Positions 8,497 to 14,334 of a DNA stretch of 14,334 nucleotides are shown here, piece after piece. The number at the start of each line of letters is the position of its first letter. Position 1 is the first letter of the stretch. The notes below the pieces were generated by a model that worked only from the letters and a program-made list of their open reading frames with translations, was not told the origin of the DNA and did no database searches. The translations under genes were made by a program, and so were the position numbers. The stretch is from Novosphingobium sp. Lineage in GTDB: Bacteria; Pseudomonadota; Alphaproteobacteria; Sphingomonadales; Sphingomonadaceae. The stretch lies in contig JAJTFU010000002.1 of NCBI GenBank assembly GCA_021299075.1, positions 1 through 14,334 of the forward strand. Direction: 5' to 3'.

Positions 8497-8504
8497 GTCG
8501 ACTT

Positions 8505-8510
8505 CTCCTT
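8505..8510 (-). promoter_or_regulatory. Ribosome binding site overlapping the capsid stop
   Basis: AAGGAG lies eight bases before the ATG at 8496 and shares bases with the capsid TAA. Ribosomes finishing the capsid protein could restart on the accessory protein at once. Confidence 0.7.
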
Positions 8511-9333
8511 AAGCGTCGTAGGCCTGGACCTCGAACACACCAGTCGTGTCGATCAGGACAGCGCCCTGCGACATGTAGCTGGTGCCGAGGTGGGCGACCT
8601 TTTCGGGGATGTAGTTCAGTTCGGTAACGACTTCCGCGCCCGAAGCATGGCCGAGGCAGTTCTTGTGCCAGGCAAAGTTCTTGCGAATGCTCGTTGCAAC
8701 CGGCAGACCCGAGTGGGTGAAGAACATGAAGCCCATCCACCGACGCGCAACCATGCCGCCCTTGTAGGGCAGATCGTCCGAGCCAACGTAGTCCGCCGAG
8801 GCGAACGCAGCCAGGCCCAGCAGGTCGGTCCAGCCACCGGGGCTGATAGCAAAGTAACGCTCGCCATCATCGGGAATGTCGTTGTTCCCCATGGTTTCGA
8901 ACACCACGTTGACCTTGGTCTGGTTGAGGCCGGTCGTGCCGCCTTCGCTCTGCGTGTTGCTGGTGGCGTCCAGCTGCGTGATGATCAGGTCATCGGTCTT
9001 GCGGCCGAGTGCAGCCGCAGCCGACTGCGTGACAACACCGCGCTCGTCGATATTGATCTTCAGCTCGTCGAGCTTGTCGATGTAATCGGCGGCGTAGTAG
9101 TCAGCCAGCGTGCATTCGACCGGGGTGTGGTCGATCGACATGACCGGCACGTTGCCGTGACGGGACTTGGTGCCAGCGCTGCCCTTGCCAACCTTCTGGA
9201 AGGTGGTCGAGGTGCCCTTAACGTTGTTCTTGTTGCGAACGGTATTGCGGAGCTTGGAACCCATGCGCTGATAAGCCATGTGAACCTCGCTCTCGAACTG
9301 CTTCACGAACGCGTCGGAAATATCCATCGCCAT
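8509..9333 (-). CDS. Major capsid protein
   Basis: This is the shell subunit, 274 residues, probably with the HK97 fold. It starts MAMDISDAFVKQFESEVHMA, with the early RMGSKLRNTVRNKNNVKG segment, and continues to VPVMSIDHTPVECTLADYYA, a pattern of podovirus capsid proteins. The second half has PYKGGMVARRWMGFMFFTH and ends in GAVLIDTTGVFEVQAYDA, typical of the last capsid strands. The gene follows the scaffold and GNAT, has its own 131-base leader with a candidate promoter, and is followed by a terminator, as expected for a highly expressed gene. The stop TAA is part of the ribosome binding site of the next gene. Confidence 0.9.
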   Translation of the reverse strand: MAMDISDAFVKQFESEVHMAYQRMGSKLRNTVRNKNNVKGTSTTFQKVGKGSAGTKSRHGNVPVMSIDHTPVECTLADYYAADYIDKLDELKINIDERGVVTQSAAAALGRKTDDLIITQLDATSNTQSEGGTTGLNQTKVNVVFETMGNNDIPDDGERYFAISPGGWTDLLGLAAFASADYVGSDDLPYKGGMVARRWMGFMFFTHSGLPVATSIRKNFAWHKNCLGHASGAEVVTELNYIPEKVAHLGTSYMSQGAVLIDTTGVFEVQAYDA

Positions 9334-9339
9334 GAGAAA

Positions 9340-9345
9340 TCCTTT
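9340..9345 (-). promoter_or_regulatory. Ribosome binding site of the capsid gene
   Basis: AAAGGA lies six bases before the ATG at 9333. It fixes the capsid start and excludes the longer frame to 9645, whose extra residues overlap the GNAT gene. Confidence 0.75.
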
Positions 9346-9447
9346 CGAGGAAAGTGGGGTCCGGTTATCCGCTGCCTGGGTCTTGCCGGTTGTCCCTTGC
9401 GGGGCCAGTGTCGCCGTGCGGGCCTGAGCGTGATTTCGCGCGGGTCC

Positions 9448-9485
9448 GTGCTGGTCACAATGGACTAGTTGCGTTTGACCAGCAC
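9448..9485 (-). repeat. Perfect 10-base inverted repeat around repeat copy 2
   Basis: The arms GTGCTGGTCA (9448-9457) and TGACCAGCAC (9476-9485) are exactly complementary and enclose 18 bases. One arm is the 3' coding end of the GNAT gene. The other is the start of the leader in front of the capsid gene. As RNA this is a strong stem without a U-run, so it is more likely a processing, stability or binding element than a terminator. Confidence 0.6.
9454..9469 (-). promoter_or_regulatory. 16-base repeat, copy 2, upstream of capsid gene (candidate promoter)
   Basis: This is identical to the copy at 12920-12935 and oriented the same way. It contains the GNAT stop codon and lies 121 bases before the capsid ATG, in a 131-base leader with no other gene. 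A promoter here would match the place of the T7 phi10 promoter before gene 10. A weak TTGTGA as a host -35 box is possible, but no good -10 box follows. Confidence 0.45.
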
Positions 9486-9923
9486 CAACCCCTCCAGCTG
9501 GTAGCCGAACCGCTCGAGGAAGCGCCGCGCCGGATCGGTATTGGTGCCGGTGGTCAGGCCCATCCGGATCTGGACCGTGCCCTTCGCTTCGGCCCAGGCT
9601 TCCATGTAGCGGATCAACCGCACCGCCGCCGTGGTCCCGCGCCACTGGGGGTGGACAAAGAATGCCAGATCGTCAGCCGTGCGTGCCGAGCAGAAAATCA
9701 TGGGAGCGCTGCCCATCGCCAGAAAGCCGATGATCCCGGCCACATCGTCCACCGCCACCAGCCCCAGCCAGTCAGGATTGTCGAGGCACAGGGTAAACCA
9801 TGCCTCGAACCGTTCATCTTCGAACGGATATTCCTGATAGGCCGGGGCCTCGGCCTGCATCAGCTGGCCCAGATAGAGCGCGCCGGGTAGGTCGCCCGGC
9901 TCGATCTCCCGAACGGTGATCAC
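9465..9923 (-). CDS. GNAT-family N-acetyltransferase
   Basis: This is a 152-residue single-domain GNAT enzyme that should transfer acetyl from acetyl-CoA to an amine; the substrate is unknown. The acetyl-CoA binding loop is visible as VHPQWRGTTAA (residues 90-100), followed by the helix VRLIRYMEAWAEAKG. The C-terminal strand-helix (LTTGTNTDPARRFLERFGYQ) is the usual GNAT ending. The GTG start overlaps the scaffold stop (GTGA), so it is translated with the scaffold and made at the time of head assembly. The stop codon TAG lies inside the second copy of the 16-base repeat. Similar enzymes occur in some phage structural modules, with roles that are generally unproven. Confidence 0.88.
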   Translation of the reverse strand: MITVREIEPGDLPGALYLGQLMQAEAPAYQEYPFEDERFEAWFTLCLDNPDWLGLVAVDDVAGIIGFLAMGSAPMIFCSARTADDLAFFVHPQWRGTTAAVRLIRYMEAWAEAKGTVQIRMGLTTGTNTDPARRFLERFGYQLEGLVLVKRN

Positions 9924-10693
9924 TTGCCACCATACTTCTTGGCAAAGAAGGCTTCGACCTTGGCAACCACTGCCGGGTCACGGTGCTTGGGATCGTAGTA
10001 TTCCCGGCTGTCCATCAGCTTGCGGATCTCGGCTTCCTGCTGGACAAGGTCATTGCCGCCAGCATTGCCAGCATCGCCGGTTGCAGCCGGTGCGCCAGCC
10101 TCCTTCATCAACTCCTCGATCGCCTCAACGCCGGCCGCAGTGGTGCAAATCTGCGCAATCGCCGCAAACTTGGCGGGATCGCTGCCAAATCGCTGGTTCG
10201 CCCACAGCCCGACCGCTTCGGCGCGCTGCTTGCCGTTCTCGCCCAGCGCCTTCATCTCGGCATTGGCGGTTTCCTGCAAGCGAGACACCTCAGCTTCGGC
10301 ATAGTCGGCAATGGTCTTGGCAAACTGGTCCTGCGACAGCCCGGTTTCGTGGGCGATCTTGCGGAACAGGCCCACTACCGGCGATGCGGCCAGCTGCTCG
10401 GCGTCGAGCGCGTCATGGCTGGGCAATTCGTAGGCATCGGGCGTCTCAGGACGCACGGCCAGGCGCTCGCCCTCCCATTGCTCTTTCAGCTGGTCGATCG
10501 ACGCGCCGCGCATCTTTTCCAGCTCGACATAGGACTTGGCCAGGTTCTCAACGCTCGGACCTTCGGGCGTCCAGAACTTTTCCGGCAGCCAATCGGGCCG
10601 CTCGGCCGCTGGCGGGGTGCCGCTATCAGCTGGCGGGGTTCCGGCGTCCGCGTTTCCCTCGGCGGGCGGGGTGATCAGGCTCTCCTGGGTCAT
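9920..10693 (-). CDS. Capsid scaffolding protein
   Basis: This is a 257-residue internal scaffold that guides procapsid assembly and is then lost; it acts with the portal and the major capsid protein. The N-terminus is a Pro/Ala/Gly-rich linker followed by the PDWLPEKFW motif common in podovirus scaffolds. The middle is acidic and helical. The C-terminus (AEIRKLMDSREYYDPKHRDP, then VVAKVEAFFAKKYGGK) ends in a basic helix, as expected for a capsid-binding end. I chose the ATG at 10693 because AAAGG lies eight bases upstream; the ATG ten codons earlier adds a basic stretch out of keeping with the family. The stop overlaps the next start as GTGA. Confidence 0.86.
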   Translation of the reverse strand: MTQESLITPPAEGNADAGTPPADSGTPPAAERPDWLPEKFWTPEGPSVENLAKSYVELEKMRGASIDQLKEQWEGERLAVRPETPDAYELPSHDALDAEQLAASPVVGLFRKIAHETGLSQDQFAKTIADYAEAEVSRLQETANAEMKALGENGKQRAEAVGLWANQRFGSDPAKFAAIAQICTTAAGVEAIEELMKEAGAPAATGDAGNAGGNDLVQQEAEIRKLMDSREYYDPKHRDPAVVAKVEAFFAKKYGGK

Positions 10694-10955
10694 TCTGCTT
10701 ACCTTTCGCAACACGCGCTTCAATGATGCCGACGAGGTAGCGCGATCCCTCGCGGTGACGCAGCTGTGCGTCCGTGATTTCAGGCCCCGCCACCATTTCG
10801 ATGGTCACGGCGCGAAGATAAGACAGCACTTCGCGCCCTGCCGCCGAGCGGAACAGGGTGGCGAACAGCTGATTGAGCTCATCTTCCTGCGTGCGGGTGC
10901 GCGCGAGGCCGTCAGGCCCCAATACCCGGTCCGGCGCCGGGGATTTCCGGTCCAA
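10626..10955 (-). CDS. Bbp19-like small phage protein
   Basis: This protein has 109 residues when read from the TTG at 10955. The core DELNQLFATLFRSAAGREVL, followed by ITDAQLRHREGSRYLVGIIE, has the pattern of the Bbp19-like family (named after a Bordetella phage protein), found between portal and scaffold in short-tailed phages. Its function is not established. The frame is open further upstream to 11195, but those residues are Arg/Ser-rich and are the out-of-frame reading of the portal. The TTG with its strong AAGGAGG site is therefore preferred; a second TTG at the portal stop is the alternative. The basic tail overlaps the start of the scaffold gene by 68 bases. Confidence 0.72.
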   Translation of the reverse strand: MDRKSPAPDRVLGPDGLARTRTQEDELNQLFATLFRSAAGREVLSYLRAVTIEMVAGPEITDAQLRHREGSRYLVGIIEARVAKGKQNDPGEPDHPARRGKRGRRNPAS

Positions 10956-12471
10956 GGCTCTCTCCTCCTTGCTGAATTGTCGAAATCTGCTGGGCCAGCT
11001 GCGCCCGGCCCTTCTCATCACGGCGCAAACGCTCGGGAACCCCGAACTTCTTGGCTGTATACTCGGCCACTTGCGCCCCATCGGTGTAGAGATTGACCAT
11101 TTGCGGGCCATAATGGCGGCCAACCAGCCCCAACCAGCTATCGACCGCGTTGATATCCTCGACTGCCTGCGCCTGAGACAGCGGAGAGGTGGCAACGATC
11201 TTGACTTCGCGCCCGTTGACGGTCGGAAGCTCGATCAGGCCGCGCTTCTTGAGGATGAAGATCACCCGTTGCAGCACGCGGTTGACGAACTCGACCTGCA
11301 AGCGCCCGAATGCCGAACCAATCTGGCGCGACAGGTCGGCCATGCGCTGCGCTACCTCGGTTGCGCTCATCGGCGTGGTGTCAGGCGAGCCAAGCGTCTC
11401 GTTGAACAGCGCCTTCTTGATGTTGTTGCGCATGTCGCCCAGGATCAGCTGACCGACATTGAAATCACCCGCGCCGCCGACCTGCTGCAAGCCCGCGCTG
11501 CCCGGCGCAACCGGAATGATCGTGCCTGGAACGAGGCGAATGTTGTCAACCGACACAACCCCATCGTCCTCAGCGGTATAGACGCCGGCAATTGCCATCT
11601 CGGCGTTCTCGAGCGTCAGCTGCACGACCAGATTGGCAGTGCGCACGGCAGCAAGGCAGTTGAACAGCGGGCCGCGCCCCCATGCTTCGCCCGCAACCTT
11701 CGACCAGCGCCAGCCAATGTAAGGATTGGAGCCGGTGCCAGAGAGTGTGGCCTTGCGAATGATCTCCTTGTGTGCCGGCAGAAACACGCGCAGCTCGTTT
11801 GTCTCGGTCGGCTTCTTCCAGTCGCGGTAGATGCACAGCACCACATCGACGAGCGGATCGGTTTCCTTGTCCTTCTCGCTGGCGATCTTGCGCTTGAGTT
11901 CAGGCGGGATCACCGATCCAGGGTAGGCGGTTTCGATATGCGACAGGCGCACCTTGCGGCTGCGCATGTAGGTGTCGATCTTGTCGTCCGGCCCGGTGTC
12001 AATCAGCAGTTCAGGCAGCGGGACAGCGGTGAACACCACCGGATTGACCGCATCGCCCTCATTGACCTCGAGACAGGCCGTGCCAACCGCTGTGTCGATC
12101 AGGCATTCGTTGGCTTCCTGCGCTAGATTGGACGCCTGAAGGATCTCAAACACATAGTCCGTGACCTTCTCTAGTGCCTTGTTGATCTCCCCAACCTCTG
12201 CGGGGTCCACGTCGCTACCGGCAGCGAGTTCCGCCCAGCGGGCATAGTTCGGCATAAGCCCGGCCTGGATACGGCTCGCAAACTCGGGGGTCGCGACGAC
12301 CGCGGTTTCGTCGAATACGTCAGGCGAAACCTGCCCCTGACCGCGCTCAAAGAAAGAAGTGCGGCCAGGCACAGCGTAATCATAGCATTCCTGATAGGTG
12401 CTCTCCCACGGCTGGCGTTTGGCGCGTGCGCGCTCGAGGCGGCGCAGCAGCGTTTCGATCTCGTCACTCAT
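10912..12471 (-). CDS. Portal protein (T7-type head-to-tail connector)
   Basis: This is the dodecameric ring at the capsid vertex through which DNA is packed and ejected; it binds the terminase, scaffold and tail adaptor. It has 519 residues, close to the usual size for this family (T7 gp8 has 536). The N-terminus (LLRRLERARAKRQPWESTYQECYDYAVPGR) is typical of the podovirus connector family, as are the SRIQAGLMPNYARWAEL block and the later GEAWGRGPLFNCLAAVRTAN and MSATEVAQRMADLSRQIG segments. The C-terminus is Gly/Pro-rich and disordered-looking. The ATG overlaps the previous stop by four bases (ATGA). The end of the gene contains the ribosome binding site and start of the Bbp19-like gene, so the two overlap by 44 bases. 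Confidence 0.94.
   Translation of the reverse strand: MSDEIETLLRRLERARAKRQPWESTYQECYDYAVPGRTSFFERGQGQVSPDVFDETAVVATPEFASRIQAGLMPNYARWAELAAGSDVDPAEVGEINKALEKVTDYVFEILQASNLAQEANECLIDTAVGTACLEVNEGDAVNPVVFTAVPLPELLIDTGPDDKIDTYMRSRKVRLSHIETAYPGSVIPPELKRKIASEKDKETDPLVDVVLCIYRDWKKPTETNELRVFLPAHKEIIRKATLSGTGSNPYIGWRWSKVAGEAWGRGPLFNCLAAVRTANLVVQLTLENAEMAIAGVYTAEDDGVVSVDNIRLVPGTIIPVAPGSAGLQQVGGAGDFNVGQLILGDMRNNIKKALFNETLGSPDTTPMSATEVAQRMADLSRQIGSAFGRLQVEFVNRVLQRVIFILKKRGLIELPTVNGREVKIVATSPLSQAQAVEDINAVDSWLGLVGRHYGPQMVNLYTDGAQVAEYTAKKFGVPERLRRDEKGRAQLAQQISTIQQGGESLGPEIPGAGPGIGA
10964..10970 (-). promoter_or_regulatory. Strong ribosome binding site fixing a TTG start
   Basis: The coding strand reads AAGGAGG, seven bases longer-range continuing as AGA, and a TTG codon begins at 10955. 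It lies inside the portal gene and is the best Shine-Dalgarno match in the window. It argues for a TTG start of the next gene, since the same frame has no well-placed ATG or GTG there. Confidence 0.65.
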
Positions 12472-12890
12472 ACCAGCTGCACATTGTTTAAGCGGGTGCT
12501 GCCGCCGAAGAAGCCGCCACCAGCACCGCCGCCGCTAAAACCGCCAATCAGGCTTGGCATGGTGCCGGTAAAGTCACCGCCACCACCGCCGCCGCCGCTA
12601 ATGGGGACGCCCCCGCCGCCTGATCCGCCAGACGCTGCCGGGATCAAGGGTAGGCCGGAGCGCCCGCCACCAAAGAGGAAACCCGCGCCGCCCTTTGGTC
12701 CACTGATCAAAGAGCGCGCCCCCCACTGCCCGCGTGACCGGGCAACCGCTTCCTCTGTTCGCTTTTGCTTCTCGCGCCCAGCCATCATTGCCAGCTCGCG
12801 CTTGCGCTGCAGCCGCGCGGCGCGCGCTTCTTCCTCCATTGCCAATTCCTCGGCAGTCTTGGGGGCTGGCTTGGGGGCTTTGACACACAT
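12468..12890 (-). CDS. Small charged and Gly-rich virion-module protein, function unknown
   Basis: This is a 140-residue protein with a clear two-part make-up. Residues ~1-55 are charged and probably helical (MCVKAPKPAPK, then many Glu, Arg and Lys). The rest is Gly/Ser-rich with long glycine runs, passing through a WGARSLISG segment. Small proteins of this sort, with a Lys/Pro start, a charged helix and a Gly-rich tail, often sit beside the portal gene in short-tailed phages; that is family knowledge, and no function is established here. Its stop overlaps the portal start as ATGA, so translation of the two is probably coupled. No strong ribosome binding site precedes the ATG. It could be a minor head or connector protein, but this is not shown. 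Confidence 0.7.
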   Translation of the reverse strand: MCVKAPKPAPKTAEELAMEEEARAARLQRKRELAMMAGREKQKRTEEAVARSRGQWGARSLISGPKGGAGFLFGGGRSGLPLIPAASGGSGGGGVPISGGGGGGGDFTGTMPSLIGGFSGGGAGGGFFGGSTRLNNVQLV

Positions 12891-12919
12891 CGTAGGCGAT
12901 AGGCCACGATGCGCGGCGC

Positions 12920-12935
12920 GTCACAATGGACTAGT
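12920..12935 (-). promoter_or_regulatory. 16-base repeat, copy 1 (candidate phage promoter or control site)
   Basis: The coding strand reads ACTAGTCCATTGTGAC. It is identical to the copy at 9454-9469 and contains the terminase stop codon. It lies about 30 bases before the start of the small gene that leads into the portal. Placement at gene ends upstream of structural genes is what is known for T7-type RNA polymerase promoters. No polymerase gene is in the window, so the role is inferred. Confidence 0.4.
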
Positions 12936-14334
12936 CGCCCGGCGCCGGCTCGTTTGCCGCCAGCCCAGCACGTCAAAGCTCTTGCGTGCCACCACCGGCT
13001 TGGTGTTCGAGGTGTCGCCCAGCAGCAGCTTGCGGCTCTCCCCGCCCCCGCACATGCCATATTGCAGCGCGTCATGCGGGTGGCTGAACTTGTTCTTGTC
13101 GGGCCGATCGTCACCAGGATCGATCAGGAAGCCGGGCTTGCCTTCGATCAGACGGGTGAGGCCAGCAGATACGGCCTCGATCCGGACCACCGGGTCATTG
13201 GTCGGTGCAGCGCGCGCCTTGAGGCCGGCAGTGCGCAGGATCTGGAACGGTGTCGTCTCGTCAGTCTGAGCGCGATAGTCGCCAGCCGGATCGCCCCATA
13301 GCTGGAAGGTGAAGCCAGGAAAGTTCTGCTGCATATCGCGGCGCAAGAGGTCGGCAAACTTGGCCGCGCCCATGTCCTGCGCCACCAGTTCGCGCAGGAT
13401 CAGCCAGCGCCCGCGCACCAGCTGCATGTAGACCGCCGAAGGCGTCAGGCCAAAGTCGATGCCAATGATAATCGGGATGCCGGCCGCAGGAACCAGCGGC
13501 TCCTTGGCAACGTGCATGGCATAGTCGAAATCGGCATAGACCGGCTTGCCATCGTTGAGGCTGCCCAGCTCGTTCAGGACATAGACCTGGATCCAGCTGC
13601 GCGTCTTGCCCTTGATGATCGACGGGTAATAGGCGGGCGTCAGATTGCCCACGTTTTCGGCGACCGGGTTCATCTCGTAGCCGGTGATGATCCCCTCGTC
13701 GTCGCGCACCGGGCGCATCCCGCCCGGCTGGGTAAAGAACTCCCAGGTGTCAGGCTTGATCAGCATGAGCGCTTCTTCGCGCGTCAGGTGATCGGGCACC
13801 GGCGCCTCGCCCGCCATGATTGGCCACCAGTGATCTTCGTCCGGCGCGTTGGTATCGGCGATCACGCCATACCAAGTCGGCCCGCCATCTTTCATCGACG
13901 GGAAGCGGCCGACGCGCATGGTGCAGGCATCGACGATCGCCTTGGGCACTTCGCGCGCCTCGTTGATGAACACGCCGGTGAGTTCGAGGCTGAGCAGCTT
14001 CTTCACATCTTCCGGCTTGTCGAGCGCCAGGAAGATCACTTCCATGTCAATGTCGCCTACCTTGACGTGGTGCGTGAACGGCGGCGACCAGTTGAACTTG
14101 CCCCACACATCTTCGGGAAACCAGTCGAGCCAGGTCTTGATCGTCGTGGTCTTGAGCTGCGGGTTGGTATTGCGCACCACAGCCCAACGGGTCTTGCGCT
14201 TCCCGTCCGTTCCCGGCTCTTGCTGGCTGGCGCGGCGGAACATTTCGACGCAGCAGCACACAGACTTGCCTGAGCCGACCGGCCCACGCAGCCCCCGGAA
14301 GAATGCCGAGGACAGCATGAACGCTTTGGTGGTT
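12921..14334 (-). CDS. terL: Terminase large subunit, 5' end outside window
   Basis: This is the DNA-packaging motor ATPase and headful/cos nuclease that docks on the portal. The frame is open to the right edge, so the N-terminus is missing; 470 residues plus the stop are visible. The ATPase half shows a Walker A motif GPVGSGKS (residues 17-24 of the visible part), an RNTNPQLKTTT segment after it, a Walker B-like GVFINEA with the catalytic acidic residue, and a coupling-type ADTNAPD motif. The RNase H-like nuclease half shows GIDFGLTPSA, WGDPAGD and HPHDALQYG, which supply the expected metal-binding acidic residues. The last codons (TSPL and the stop) fall inside a 16-base sequence that recurs upstream of the capsid gene. 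A start at the internal ATG at 14318 is unlikely, because the reading frame and family similarity continue upstream of it. Confidence 0.95.
   Translation of the reverse strand, partial: TTKAFMLSSAFFRGLRGPVGSGKSVCCCVEMFRRASQQEPGTDGKRKTRWAVVRNTNPQLKTTTIKTWLDWFPEDVWGKFNWSPPFTHHVKVGDIDMEVIFLALDKPEDVKKLLSLELTGVFINEAREVPKAIVDACTMRVGRFPSMKDGGPTWYGVIADTNAPDEDHWWPIMAGEAPVPDHLTREEALMLIKPDTWEFFTQPGGMRPVRDDEGIITGYEMNPVAENVGNLTPAYYPSIIKGKTRSWIQVYVLNELGSLNDGKPVYADFDYAMHVAKEPLVPAAGIPIIIGIDFGLTPSAVYMQLVRGRWLILRELVAQDMGAAKFADLLRRDMQQNFPGFTFQLWGDPAGDYRAQTDETTPFQILRTAGLKARAAPTNDPVVRIEAVSAGLTRLIEGKPGFLIDPGDDRPDKNKFSHPHDALQYGMCGGGESRKLLLGDTSNTKPVVARKSFDVLGWRQTSRRRATSPL

Noticed and set aside
9334..9645. N-terminal extension of the capsid gene to 9645
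   Set aside because: The extra residues overlap the GNAT gene out of frame, and a proper ribosome site precedes the ATG at 9333.
10956..11195. Long upstream extension of the Bbp19-like gene
   Set aside because: It overlaps the portal and has an Arg/Ser-rich composition that marks an out-of-frame reading.
10873..12126. A 417-codon open frame on the plus strand opposite the portal, and similar long plus-strand frames at 8440-9468 and 5781-6848
   Set aside because: They are antisense to well-recognised structural genes, show no domain, and follow from high GC at third codon positions leaving the opposite strand free of stops.
10931..12948. The 10-base palindrome CCGGCGCCGG at 10931-10940 and 12939-12948, near the ends of the portal and terminase genes
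   Set aside because: Short, GC-only and inside coding sequence; two copies are not surprising in DNA of this composition.
1..14334. tRNA genes, CRISPR arrays, insertion sequences, integrase or attachment sites
   Set aside because: None seen on either strand; apart from gaps of at most about 130 bases the window is filled by phage virion genes.

Overview
The window is a GC-rich stretch of a tailed-phage genome or prophage. It holds the head, tail and DNA-ejection module of a short-tailed (T7-like, podovirus-type) phage. Every supported gene lies on the minus strand, so the module reads from right to left. No integrase, lysogeny, host, tRNA or CRISPR sequence is visible, so free phage and prophage cannot be told apart. 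The protein types (T7-type head-tail connector, Bbp19-like protein, tubular proteins A and B, three ejection proteins) and the base composition suggest an alphaproteobacterial host, perhaps a sphingomonad. That host is an inference.

Layout in transcription order. The 3' part of the large terminase (14334-12921, 5' end outside the window) packages DNA. A small Gly-rich protein (12890-12468) precedes the portal (12471-10912). Then come a Bbp19-like protein (10955-10626), the scaffold (10693-9920), a GNAT acetyltransferase (9923-9465), the major capsid protein (9333-8509) and an 86-residue probable capsid accessory protein (8496-8236). A hairpin terminator (8204-8169) closes the capsid unit. Tubular proteins A (8152-7559) and B (7559-5400) follow. 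Last come the ejection proteins: a small membrane-active one (5400-~4880), a gp15-like protein ending in a lysozyme-like domain (~4880-2218, broken by a frameshift near 3288), and a very large protein (2225 to beyond base 1).

The large protein has no stop inside the window, so a search for complete ORFs misses it. Read by hand, it is open for 741 codons and carries a probable ADP-ribosyltransferase domain at residues ~466-640. Its position matches T7 gp16, a protein ejected into the host ahead of the DNA, so it may be a virion-delivered host-modifying enzyme. This is the most notable content of the window.

Regulatory structure resembles the T7 capsid unit. An identical 16-base sequence on the coding strand lies at two gene ends, one just after the terminase and one just upstream of the capsid gene. 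The second copy lies inside a perfect 10-base inverted repeat. A terminator follows the capsid unit, as T7 T-phi follows gene 10. Most other junctions are tightly coupled (TGATG, ATGA or GTGA overlaps). The two exceptions are reading-frame problems in the ejection genes, near 4870 and 3288.
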